From Liolophura sinensis (taxonomy: Eukaryota > Mollusca > Polyplacophora > Chitonida > Chitonidae): a DNA stretch of 64,000 bases. Positions 1 through 11,167 of the stretch are shown here, piece by piece. Position 1 is the first letter of the stretch. Each line of letters opens with the position of its first letter. The notes beneath the pieces were generated by a model, which did not search any database, was not told the DNA's origin, and worked only from the letters and a program-made list of their open reading frames with translations. The position numbers and the translations under genes are program-made. The DNA is taken from assembly GCF_032854445.1 (NCBI RefSeq), contig NC_088301.1:14194281-14258280 (forward strand), given 5' to 3'.

Positions 1-258
1 TGTGGTTCACATGTATGCATAGCCTGAGCTCAACACCTGGAGTACTTTTTAAGATGACACCCATAGCATTTTGTTTAACACTTCTTTCCATGTTATTGAA
101 TTGGGTGTGACATAAGCTATGTTTGCATTTTGTACAGGAGAGCTAAAATACATAAGTTTGTAAATTACCAAATCCAAAAGATTCCATTTCAAGAAACTTG
201 TCACAAGTTGAAGATCATATGAACTCACACTTAAACACAGACAAATCTTCTCACTCAC
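1..258. other. ASXL intron 4, left end of window
   Basis: Intron sequence following the ASXL exon 4 donor. Nothing coding or repetitive was recognised. Confidence 0.5.
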
Positions 259-394
259 CTTTTTCCTTCTTGCGTTCCCTCATGGGTTTCTCGCGGCCGG
301 TGGGATTGCCATCCAGAGCCTCTGCATCCTCCTCTGCTATGTCTGTCTGATCATCATCCATCTCAAGCAGAGAGGAGCCCTCAGGCCTGTCAGA
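259..394 (-). CDS. ASXL: ASXL exon 4 (acidic linker)
   Basis: 136 nt between acceptor cttgctcag and donor AAAAAG/gtgagt. It reads [20 protein letters not shown] and goes on to a charged tail ending RERKKEK. Phase 0 in fits exon 3. Sequence conservation is weak here, as in other ASXL linkers. Confidence 0.78.
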
Positions 395-3300
395 CTGAGC
401 AAGGGAGATTACCAACACATTAGGCACTAATCTCAGCAAATCTCATATGCTGCTCACGGCGAACCAGCTGGAACCATTTCTAGCTGGAATTATGGACTTA
501 AAACTTCCCACAGAAATGCAGACTACTGATAGGTGCATTAAGCTAAAGTTGAACCAGCTACTCATTTCTATACTATACAGATAAAGAACTTCAGAATTGA
601 ATCAAGGAAATACTATAACTGTGCAAGACCTGTCCATGGCAAAGTTACTTATTTTGCCAAATTCTGAGAGATGTAATGATCTCAGAAAAAGTTTCCACCT
701 TTGTTAAGAACTTAGGATGATATGCTACTGGAAAAATGCATTTTTCAGCAACACAAATACTGTTGTATGACATTTATTTGCATCTTAAATGCACTTTTGG
801 GGTGAGATTTTAGGTTGTTTATAACAGGAAAGAAAGAGTAAATCTGCATGGAAAACAGATATATAGCCGACTCTCAACACGGACACCTTTATTAAGCGAC
901 ATCTTTTCAAAACCGACAACATTCAGTGGTCCATTTTCTGCTCCATTTGATAATAATGTTAATAGCCTTCATTAACCGACTCTTGTCTATTCTGAACACC
1001 GACAGTGGTTTGTAGTACAAATATTCTCAGTGAGTGTTAATCTGTCTTGTCTAATCCAACACAGCGTGTAGTACAAAGTCTGAGTTTAGCTTCAACTTGC
1101 CTGCTCACCAGGTGATTGAAGGTCAGGGAATTCACATCTGCTTATGGTCTCTGCGGAGACAGAGCCTGACAATGAGTAGCTCAGTGACTCAATAAAAATG
1201 CCTCAAACACTAACTGGCGTAACAATTTCCCCTGCTATTGCCCTGACAACATCCGACCATGGCCAGTAGACCAGCGAAGCGTCACCGAGTGGAAATGAAC
1301 TTGAGTGATAAAGTTCAGCTTATCAAAGCTTACGAAACATTACGAAAGAAGGGTTATTCTAAAGTCTTAGCAAATTTATGAATGCTGAGGAATTTTTCTG
1401 CAGCAAAAGACCAGCGATTGTTGGATCAAATCCAAATCATAACCTCCATCACCGCAGAGATGATAGTCCACCAGCGCATAAAGAAGCAATCTACCCTGGA
1501 TCGATTATGCGCATGCACTAAAGTAAAGTTTAGATCAACTTCTTTCCATATTCGCTATACATCACTGTACTTTACCAAGTTTGATTAAACGTATGTACTA
1601 CACACATGTTGTTGTTGTTGTAGGCTACATGCCCATGTTTAATGCACCGACATTTTTATTCGGTCCCGAGTACAGTAGGTTAACAGAGAGTCTACTGTAC
1701 ATGGCCAATAATAATGATTTCAACAAATCAGATACAATAGGACTTCCGGCCACAGAAATGAATCTCTTCATGAACTTACCATGAGCCCATATACTCCTAG
1801 GCGACCTGCCACCTTGTAGAAAATGCTGTCCTTCCCTCGCGAGTACACGTGTAGACATGAGTTCAGGCTGGCTGAGGGTGCATTGCCACTACAACATAGA
1901 AACATGCAAGTAGATGCAAGGACAGGCGGCTGTCAAATGTCTGACCCTACCGAATCAATGCCTTTTTAACAACTCTTTACATAGTTTGATTGTCAGTGAT
2001 CACTGACGAGTGGGATATAGCTTATTGGTCAACCATACTCCAGTTCAATCCCAGCCTTGGGTAGAGTATTTGTGGATTTCCCTGGCTACTGATTTTTGTT
2101 TTGGGCAATGCATAACAGTCATCCACGCTTGTGTGGCTGCTTGCACATTACGTTGAAGGCTCCTTTTCTTCCACTCATATGGCAAGCAAGTCTGTACATC
2201 AAGCGTGTGAAAGTTTGACAGCAACATACAAAAGATTGGGGGTTTACCCTCATCTATTCTACCAATAATTTACTGATTTATTTGATTGGTGTTTTATACC
2301 GTACTATTACTATCAATCTTTAACTACTCTACTTTTACTACAAACTGTTCACTGCTGATGGTTACACTTGGTATATATGAAGTTTGCTATTTACATCCAC
2401 AACAGTCAATCAGTTTTCGAGCAGACAGGCGTGTCATTAGCACATCTAGATTTTTTTTCAGCAGCATGAAGATGTGGGAGTATGACAGTATTCAAAGGCC
2501 TGAGTAAATTTATCCATGAAACATGAAACTGTAAGCCTGTTATTCTCTGGACAGCTGAGCCATATGTAAATTCTATATTATTCGTGTGTAAATTTATTTA
2601 AATTCAACAATGGTTTGTACTTAGCAGCGGAAATCCTCAAATGGTTGGTTTGGTTTTGTTTGTTTTTTTTTCCTTTTCTTTTCACACTTACTTTAAACTT
2701 TCGTTTTACATTACTTACACAGCTGTACATTTTGTTGTACACAGTTCAGCAAGCTGCTACAATGATTGCTATCACACATTTCAGAGAAGATTTCATCTTC
2801 ATTTCTAACTGATACTATCAATTTCTGACAAACCTATATCAACCATGCATGGACGGATAAGAATACCTGCAGTGATTATATGTAATATGAGTATACCTGA
2901 GCAATGTATAATTACAAGTCAAGTAACAACTAGTGCACATGTGCTTGCTTCTATTAAATATGCCTTTACTACGTCAAAACCTTATTTTTTGTCTTCTTTA
3001 AACTGATCACTTGATCTTGCATTTCGGCTTTATCACAAGTATTAATAAAACCTGTATTTATTTTACTACTTTGATTCTTGTTTAACACCATACTCAGGAA
3101 TTTTTCACTTTTACAACGACAATCAGCTTCATGTGTGGAGTAAACCAGAGTGCTTAGAGTAAACCACCTACCTCTGGCAAGACAAGCGGTCCTCTACGAA
3201 AATTAATTAAACTCCTCCAATAACCTCACAAACTGTCACTGAAGGCTCCACACAATGCGCGAGCAGAGAAAATTACAAATTCCCGGTCAAAGACTGGATT

Positions 3301-6300
3301 CTAAACCTGCACCTTATTCGTCCTCGCTAACTGATGGGCTACAACACCTTTATGGACACATACATACTGAAACTCTGAGCGGCACAGTATATCCATTCAT
3401 AGATACATGTATACATTTGGTCTAGGATTGTGTTTAGATGAATCACACTTGACCAGAAACTCTAACCTTCCTTACCTGATTTCTTTGAGGTTGTCTGCTT
3501 GTATCACCTTCAGTATTTCCTTGTGACTCATAGGAGTCTGGGGGTAACGCTCCAAAACCTGCAAAATTATAGTTTTCATACATGATATCCTAAACATAGA
3601 CATTTACAGAACATGTTTATTCAAGAAGAAAGGTAAGTGATGTATAGAGAAGTATGACGACATCTGTGCTCCAAGATTCACAAAATTCAACGGTGACTGT
3701 GCCTTACCTCTTTATGAGAGAAGTCCATTCTAAACTGAAAAAAAAGTAAATTCTTCCCCCCATCTGATAAATGCATATTAAACCACCTGGCTAAAACACA
3801 TTTCACTTGAAAGCTGGATTCTCATGCTTTCTAAAAAGTACTTTATCATTTTAATGAGATTTCACCAAATCCCATGTAGAACAAAATGTCACTGCACAAA
3901 CAGCTGTTGTGAATCGAGGCTGACATCGAGAATTTTATCCAATCAAGCACGTTTCTATCAGACTGTGCTGCCTAATCTCTGAAGTGGCCTTCACCCATTC
4001 ACGCCATTCAGTGACAGATGGTAACACAGAACTACTGCATAAGACATCGTTTTGCGATTGCTTACAACAATTTAGCTATGTAGAGCTGAGAGACCATTTC
4101 ACATTCTGTTGTGGGACAGGTCTGTACCATTTATGGACCACCAGACATAAAATTAGTTTATTTACAAGCCGTGTAATATTGAACGACGGTGTCCGACAGA
4201 AGCATGCCGCCTCGGCTCAAAATGCATTCATCTCCCCAGTAGACCCTAGGCCTACTTATACACGCTGTTCAAATTATACAAATACATTTTTTGTCCTTCA
4301 TTTTACTATTTGTAAATAACAAATATCAGAGTCAGTCAAATTCATCAGGGATGCCGAAGGTTGATGGGAATGAGAAGACGGCATCTCACTGGACAATGCT
4401 TAAATTTAATTAAATCTTATGATATAAATTTTTTCTTTACTTTTATTAGAACTGAAGAAATTAAAATTTGCTCCTTTGTTTTTCTTGCATACAAGGGATG
4501 ATTTTTTTTCTGATTTTGTTTATAAAATACAGTAAAATTACTGACACGCCGTGTTCAAGCAGAGGCACTTTCTCAGATGTCTGCAATAACTAGGTCAGCA
4601 CTGCTCTCATCTTAGAAGCCACCACCACAAAATTTTGACTATAAATACGGAAAATACCTTCGACGTTAGAGAGCTAAAGTAACCTTTCTGTCCATAATGG
4701 AGACGCACTGAAGTTGTTAGGACGAACTTTCGCTATACTTTTACTGGTTTGAAAAAATCTAAAACAAATATTTAATGCCCGTTTAAGATACTTTGAATGA
4801 CAGTCTTTCAGTGGATATAAACATAAGTCTGGTGCTGTCTTTCACTTCAAGCCTATAGTTTTTATTTCTAGAACAAATGATCTAAACTGCATACATTACA
4901 TACTGATGACGTACTAAAATTCAAAGCTTTTTAGAAACATGAAATTGTATATGTAGCATGTGGCAGTTTGTGATAAACAATTTAAAAATTAATTTAGAAT
5001 CAACTAAGGCAGATTACAAACTTAGTTTTAGATTATAACTGGAATGCAGGTCAAATTATGAATAGACCACAAATGAATTATCTCCCATGGCCCCAGCAGC
5101 TAAGATGTAACACTGGATTTATTTTTGACGTGGAATTAGACTTGGTGGAGCCAGATCCAATGACCATGCAGTTTGTTGGTTATGTTAACAGTAACAAATA
5201 TTTTCTAGGCAAAAGAATGTAGAAAAAAACGATTCTTTATCAAAATTCTATCAATGCCAAAGTGTGGGGCATTATTACAGTTTATACTCAAAAATACGCA
5301 ATTGTTGGAATCATGACATACTGTGAAGAACTTGAATTTTCGCGGTCAATAATTTACCGCGAAAAATAATTCCAGCGAAAAAAATATCCAATTTTGAAGC
5401 ATATACTACAGGTAGTAGTAATAATGAAGTGAAATCTTTGTCAGGGTGACCGGAGTTGCGCTAAGAAAGCCTGATGGGCCAGCTAAATTTTTAAACAGTA
5501 GGGAAGAGAAGTTATGGTTTAAATGTATACAAACTCTGCAGCTAAGGGTTGGTGCGTATAGAACAAAGTGGGAGCTTATTCGCCTTTAGTTTGATCAATC
5601 TTTGCCATGCCGCTAAAGTGAAAGAAAAGTAGATACCAGTACGTGCTGGCTTCTAATGAATGTCGCTCCGATACACACTATCTCATTGGCTGTGTCTCTC
5701 CTGTGGTCCAATGAGTGAGCTTCTAACAGTTAAGTGTGTAAAACAATACAACGGCTGTTTGACAGCTACGGCAATGTTTGCGGTTTCTAACTTGCTACAG
5801 AGGACGATTAAAAGTGAACACAATGCAAAAGTTATGCTGTTACTTGATAAAGAATGAGTCACTGGCGCTGATAATGGTCAATTCATATGTTTTGCTTTGA
5901 ACTGCTCAAAAGGTGGCAGGTCACTTTGCCAGGTGTTTAAAAGTGCTCATCAATGATTCAAAAAGAAGTGACACCTGTTTGAGAACTGCTCACTGTGGGG
6001 GCTAAAGTAATCTTCTTATGTAGTGATAATCCATCCCCCATTGTTTTAATCTCTGATCCAGATCATGAGGATTAGCAACACCGCAGGAAACATAGGAGGA
6101 TTAAAGGCACCCATGATGATACCTGTTTGACGGGCTTGAATAATTTCGACCATATTATACCTTGGAAAATTTTAAGATTTTAAGATTTGTTTTACAGTAT
6201 TCTCTTAAATGTATACGCGAAAATTAATTCCCGCAAACTTTTTTTAGGAGAAAATCCACAAAAAAAAAAATTCCAGCGAATAATAAGTACTTTACAGTAA

Positions 6301-8347
6301 AAGCCAAGTTGATGACAATATACGGCTCACAAAGTAGCTTACATGTTGATTGGGTTTATAATCTAGTCACCATATTTGTACCAGTACATCGGGAAGTGTA
6401 TCAAAGAATGGGAGACTGGTAAAAGCAAATCAGCATATCAGTCGTAGTGCGAGTTCGCATAGGTTTGGGCAGGTTTATTTGCATGGGGACATATCATAAA
6501 CTACTTCTAAGAATAAAAAAAAAAAAAATTCCCACTGATTTATTGACACAAAATTCAATATAACCAGAAATGGAACTTGTTAAAATATGACAGACATGTT
6601 GACAATAACTTGTCAAAGCATTTTGAGAGTCTCACAAACTAATGGGGCAATAGTGATTAGCTTGAATATACATCTCCCACAATGGTACCTGTATGCTCAA
6701 TGGCGCCATTAGCAACTACCGGGCACTATAAAATCAATTCTTTAAAACATGTTAGTTTGCCTTGTCTCACACGGGCTTGCAAGACTGCTGAAATGCCTTT
6801 CCAATTTATTAAACAGCCATGACAGCTAATTCAAGACTGCAGACATCCGGGCATTTGCAGTTCTATTGGCGCTAACACACATTCTCACTTAGACACAGTG
6901 GTAAAAACATTATTAAATAACATGGAAGTTAACATATAACCCTGTTTCACGGCTTAAGTCCAGAAAGAGGTTGTGTTGATGTTCACAATTTGTATATCCT
7001 ATTCATGTTGTTCTCTTGTCTTACATACTGTAATTTCTGGTTATTGTCAGCTGTACTTTTCTGGATATCATCCAATGTCGTTCACTTCCCTATACACAAC
7101 CATGTTATCTTTCACCTCCTTGTCTGCTTACGAGTGAAGTGGCTGGATGTCCACGGTCTTGAATTAAGATACTAAGTTAAAACACCGATTTTTAATCCTC
7201 TTCAGAAATGGTATGGAGTGCTGAGTAAGTGCTTGGGGTTTAACGTCATACTCAACAATTTTTTAGCCATATGACGACGAGGGAATCCTTAGGGTGTATT
7301 TGATGTGCCTCCTTGTTGCAGGACAGATTTCTATCGCTCTTTTATCTAGTGCCGCTTCACTGAGACGACTTAAGGAAGGAAAGTAAGGCGCCCCGCTTGA
7401 GCCATTATGCTGATACGGGTCAACAAGTCATTGCACTATCCCCTGTCACATGGTACAGTGATGTCTTCATTGAAGAATCTGCTTTTGACAACAAATATCT
7501 CTCGGGTCACCGACAAATTCAGGCAGCCCTGGATGTAGCACCAATTTTACTTTCCCACCTCCCCCTCACTTCCTCCCTTCTCAACCTCACTCCACGAGAG
7601 AAATGCACAGAGGATCACAGTCAAAGTGTTGAACACAGTGTCTTTGAGACCCCATATTCTGACAAAACTAACATGGGGCAGATAGTGATAATAGGAAAAA
7701 CAGGAAATGAGATGGCCTGATTTTGCTGCTCAAAGTAAGGTATCACACTGTATGTCATTTTGGCTCAAGGATTTATGAATTGCTACCCCTAGTTTCAGGC
7801 CCGAGTGCTGATCAGCCCCACTTGGAAAGGCTATCAACAGAGAACATCAGTCCTTGGCAAATCTATCCATAAACAAACTTCCTGATTTATCCTAAGATGA
7901 CAAAATAAATACAAGCCAAGTCCCATCACATTAAGCCAAGCAACTGAGTTTAATTTCTTTGTTCATCGGCAATCAATAGTAGACATGTAGGCTCTGTATG
8001 ATGTACATGCAATTCTAACTGCCAGCTATAATTAACCAAATTTCATTGTTTTAAAACAAAACCGAGGCCACCAATTAAGATTTAAATACCCTGCAGCTAT
8101 GTGTTTTCATGTTATTTTTCATCACCCTGGAAATCTGGGAGTATGTGGGATGTTGCTTGGGAAGAACTGATGGTCCAAAAGGTCAAACATTTATCGGACG
8201 AACTGGTCAACTCGATCGACAGACGAAGGCAGTGCCCGCGATCAATCTGATTTATCCGTCTTGTTTACTCACTAGTTTTGCTGCTTCGGTCCATGTTCTT
8301 CCTTTTTTCTTCTTCACGTGTTTGTCTTTAGATACGTCCGTCTGCAT
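259..8347 (-). CDS. ASXL: ASXL (Additional sex combs-like), 5' part, 4 coding exons, partial
   Basis: Exons in transcript order: 8347-8273, 3558-3476, 1888-1780, 394-259. The start [19 protein letters not shown] resembles the lysine-rich beginning of human ASXL1, followed by [22 protein letters not shown] and [17 protein letters not shown], which together make the HARE-HTH winged-helix domain (about residues 18-89). Exon 4 is an acidic linker ([18 protein letters not shown]). Junction phases 0, 2, 0 join without a stop. ASXL proteins are nuclear chromatin cofactors that activate the BAP1 H2A deubiquitinase; the HARE-HTH is a putative DNA-binding module. The DEUBAD and PHD regions expected downstream are off the left edge. 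The exon-4 donor leaves phase 1, so the gene continues. It is divergent from CCDC178. Family assignment is firm; which vertebrate paralogue it best matches cannot be told, and one ancestral gene is likely. Confidence 0.9.
862..1698 (+). mobile_element. Tigger/pogo-like DNA transposon remnant, internally deleted
   Basis: Short inverted ends share GACTCTC (869-875) and its complement (1686-1692), with TA-rich flanks. At 1259-1381 an open stretch beginning [20 protein letters not shown] encodes a psq/CENP-B-type helix-turn-helix start as in Tigger transposases, ending at a stop after 40 codons. At about 1483-1506 KKQSTLDRL resembles the C-terminal KKQSTLDxFF tail of these enzymes. The catalytic DDE region is missing, so the copy is non-autonomous. 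It sits in ASXL intron 3. Exact ends are approximate. Confidence 0.62.
1780..1888 (-). CDS. ASXL: ASXL exon 3 (end of HARE-HTH)
   Basis: 109 nt, acceptor gttgtag, donor CATG/gtaagt. After completing a Ser codon it reads [18 protein letters not shown] then [18 protein letters not shown], matching the SGTSPLACLNAML..FYKLPGRI block of ASXL1. It lies about 80 bases from a Tigger-like element. Confidence 0.9.
1889..3475. other. ASXL intron 2
   Basis: AT-rich intron. It holds an antisense SINE of the trailer type with GTGTGGAGTAAACCAGAGTG-like text (about 3075-3345). No coding potential was recognised in the short open frames at 2045-2227, 2286-2507 and 2615-2812. Confidence 0.5.
3075..3345 (-). 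repeat. tRNA-derived SINE, family 4, degraded copy
   Basis: In + orientation it starts with the trailer (TTTAACACCATACTCAGGAA) and continues with the TGTGGAGTAAACCAGAGTGC motif shared with copies at 23395-23570, 51640-51787 and 57605-57850, all in introns. Confidence 0.5.
3476..3558 (-). CDS. ASXL: ASXL exon 2 (HARE-HTH core)
   Basis: 83 nt, acceptor attttgcag, donor AG/gtaagg, phase 0 in and 2 out. It encodes [20 protein letters not shown] and then ADNLKEI, closely matching the VLENY..PMTPKQIL..IEAEGLKE block of vertebrate ASXL. Confidence 0.92.
3708..3734 (-). CDS. ASXL: Candidate 27-nt in-frame ASXL microexon
   Basis: 27 bases flanked by a strong acceptor (T-run then CAG) and a GAG/gtaagg donor, in intron 1, 149 bases upstream of exon 2. 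It would insert FRMDFSHKE between phase-0 exons 1 and 2 without a frameshift. This is inferred from splice signals only; the usual ASXL protein has no such insert. Confidence 0.3.
5335..5400. repeat. Dispersed AT-rich element with inverted CGCGG/CCGCG
   Basis: TTTTCGCGGTCAATAATTTA followed by CCGCGAAAAATAATTCCAGC forms a short inverted repeat. A related text recurs at about 6215-6300 in the same intron (CGCGAAAATTAATTCCCGC, TTCCAGCGAATAA). Probably a MITE-like family. Confidence 0.4.
7215..7445 (-). repeat. SINE family 2 body, headless
   Basis: It shares GTGATGTGCCTCCTTGTTGC-like text, the CGCTCTTTTATCTAGTGC block and GATACGGGTCAACAAGTCAT with the fuller copy at 42268-42583. The tRNA-like head is absent here. 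Confidence 0.6.
8273..8347 (-). CDS. ASXL: ASXL exon 1 (coding part)
   Basis: 25 codons from ATG at 8347-8345 to AAACTA followed by gtgagt. It encodes a KKKK stretch and [10 protein letters not shown], the first turn of the HARE-HTH. The ATG is chosen because the following residues align with the known ASXL N-terminus. Confidence 0.88.
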
Positions 8348-10901
8348 CTTACATGCAACCGATGCATCAAGACGGAAATTACAGCTATTTCGTAGCTATA
8401 TTTGGGCTAAAAATTTACAATTTTACGTTCCAACGTAAGCCTTGCTCGGCGCCATTTTGGAAATGTACTGGCAGACTTCGGGAGCTGTCGGGAGTTTCCG
8501 TGCTTGACGACAATGTATTTCAAAATGGCGTCAAAATGGAGCCTGAGTACTTCAGAAGTGACCAGCCGCTTGTTTCCTTAATGAATGGCCAATTAGGAAT
8601 ATTTGATCACAATACACGAGTAGCGAAATCCTAGAAAATATCATCAACCTGACGAAGGCGTTAATAACGCTGCCGAGAAGGTGATGACACATACTTTATA
8701 ATTCACGGACTGCGTTGCCTGTTCCCAGCTGTCATGGACAAGAACAACAACAACGTGACTGGAGAGTGGAGCGGACGGAATGCTTCACATTGACAGTAAA
8801 GTCAGTATGGACGTCTAAATCCACAATGATTAAAATTTTTAGCGTATTGGTATAGTTTGAATATGATTACCTGGCTCTAGGCATCAGGTAGGTATTTACA
8901 GAAGGGGGAAAAATAGACTTTCAAGAACATTAGCTTAGGATGATTTAGTCCATCTAGATGAACTCATTGTGCCTTTTTAAAATTCTAACATTCATTGTCA
9001 CACTAAATCCATCAACACTTCTCAAACAAATGGCCGCACATCTGCGAACTCCAACTCAATAGAGTCGATCTCAATGAGGTCCGCGCTCACGGCACCCAAA
9101 TTTACCTACACTGAAAACACAAGTTCTGTTTTATGCCGTTGTGGATAGATTGAATTAAGAAGGTTGAAATTGTTCTTGCAGACGGCGATTTTAATTAAAA
9201 TAGTTTTCTAGAGGATCTCAATACCAGAACTCAGTTGCATTTCAAATCCAGAAGTAGGTCAGGTAACACTTCAAAATGGCTGTTGACAGCGAGGCACTTA
9301 GTACTGCCAAAGCTCTAGCAGTCGATGTGACCATCATGCAGCAAGTTAATTAATTTCATAGGTGAGGATAGTAAATTAAAAGGATATTATTGGAGATTCC
9401 ACCATAAGATTACATATAAATGAGCAGAGGAGGTGAGTTAGATTGCCATAAGTGAGAAGGAGATGGGAGTTTGAAACCCACACCATGTTTTTTGGGAGTG
9501 TTGATGGACTCAGTGTTAGGATGACTGTCAGAATTTTAAAAAAAGCACACTGAGTCAATCAAGATGGACTATTGATGACTATGCTTCGCTGGGGCTGGTA
9601 TAGTCATGGATTACTCCCTTTCAACAAGAAAGAATGTAAAATTTTGAAAAACAGTGGATTACTAACCTCCCCAACCTGTCCAGTTCCTCGATTTTTTACA
9701 GTGCTTAATGCCCGACAGCACCTTTTTAAGGTCTTAGGATTGACCCTAGATCTTCCACCCCCGAAGCAGATGCTCTACCGACTGAGCCATCGGGGCCCGT
9801 TTGTCTGACTGTGAAAGTGCTGAGTTGTTGACCACCCCAAAGTGAAATATCTATCCATATTTCAGCAAGTTCAACTTTTCAGCTCTCTTGAACTTTATAA
9901 AGATGGCTGCCCATCACATACACCATCAGAGTTCCTGGGACACGCATGGCCACCGTTTGCAATCGCAAGGCCCAGGAAGCAGCCGCCATTTTGGAAACTT
10001 GGAATTAGTTGACAGGTTGAGCTTGCTGAAATGTGGATGGATATTTACCTTTGGGATGAACGACAGCTCAGGGCTTCAACCATGAAGTGCCTAGAGATGC
10101 TAGGCATTGTAAAGGAGTAACTGGACAATCTGGGAAGGTTAGTAGCCGACTGTTCCAACAGTTTACAATGTTTCCTTAAGAGGTAAATGGGAGCAATCTG
10201 ACTACTTATATGCAAGCCCCATTGAAGCCAGGGCTAAAACAACATGTTAATATATCAAAGGTCACATATATAGGCTGCCCTCTCTGTGGTGTGTATGTAT
10301 GACCGATTGATATTGAATGCCATGCTAGCCTACGAAGTATGAGGTCGTACATATTTTCTTTCTGATTTGACTGTGGCCATATGCCAGGAGGGTTGGTCCA
10401 GTCTCCAAAGCTTAATCTTTGTTTTATGTCTTGTACATGTCATGCAAAATTCCAATGAAATAAATAAATAAAATAAAAAGACATTCAATTGCTCCATTAA
10501 CTACACTCAGTCTTATAGGTTTGCTAGATAGAAAATGATTTTTAAAAAAAATTCAACGAAAGTAATTTGGTACTATTAATCTTCTGTTGTTGTACATGAA
10601 ATAAATTCAGCCAATATGTGCCTTGAAATGAGAATTCTGTTAAAGTCGCAATTAGAGAAATTGTGCGAAAAATGAATTTTCTACCTTTACATTTAATACA
10701 ATGTAAAATTGCCTTGGGTTGACCTTTTGATTTGCATGGGTTTTTTTGTTCAGGGACAAAGTGTATAGCTACATGCATGAAATAGAACTTTTGTGAAGCA
10801 CTTGAGCTTATTATATAGTAATTGCCTAAAACCCTGTATTCTTACGTAGCAGAATTTTCAGTTTAATTACTATAATGTTTCAGGGTTTTATCTTTTACAG
10901 G
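8348..10901. promoter_or_regulatory. Shared upstream region of divergent ASXL and CCDC178
   Basis: It separates two head-to-head genes, so it should carry both promoters and 5' UTRs. AAAATGGC-type (YY1-like) motifs recur in both orientations at 8451-8458, 8522-8530, 9273-9280, 9985-9992 and 10966-10973, with a weaker one near 9901. A SINE family 2 head lies at about 9690-9799. An acceptor (cttttacag, ending 10901) begins the first coding exon of CCDC178, so a non-coding 5' exon is expected upstream; it was not located. No TATA box is assigned. Confidence 0.5.
9690..9799 (-). repeat. SINE family 2, tRNA-like head
   Basis: Read on the minus strand, GATGGCTCAGTCGGTAGAGC is a good pol III A-box region, followed by a degraded B-box. 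The same head ends the longer copy at 42268-42583. Confidence 0.6.
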
Positions 10902-10968
10902 GAAGGATACTCAAACAAATTTGGGTACCGTCTTGTGAATTTCACCAACCTAACAATCCAACAGCAAA

Positions 10969-11167
10969 ATGGCTGCCAGCAATAAAGTTGTGCGTATAGA
11001 AGATGTCGAATCTCGCCATATGCCTGAAAGGGTCAGGTTCAAGGAGGAAACTTTTGTCTTCTCTGAAGATGGAGGTAGAGCCAGTAAATTACATTGTAAC
11101 CTGAGCAGCAGTTCTATAGTAGCCTTGCCAAGCATCAGACCTCGCAGTGAATCTTTTGCAGATCCAG
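10969..11167 (+). CDS. CCDC178: CCDC178 coding exon 1
   Basis: Starts MAASNKVVRIEDVESRHMPE. The exon itself begins at 10902 after cttttacag; donor GATCCAG/gtaggt, phase 1. Confidence 0.8.

Larger units (their letters stand above)
3735..8272. other. ASXL intron 1
   Basis: A 4.5-kb first intron. It includes two related AT-rich elements with the motif TTCGCGG..CCGCGAAA / CCAGCGAA (about 5335-5400 and 6215-6300) and a SINE family 2 body (about 7215-7445). Otherwise no genes were recognised; open frames at 3984-4319 and 7397-7720 have no recognisable protein. Confidence 0.5.

Noticed and set aside
3984-4319. 111-residue open frame in ASXL intron 1
   Set aside because: No similarity to known proteins and inside an intron.
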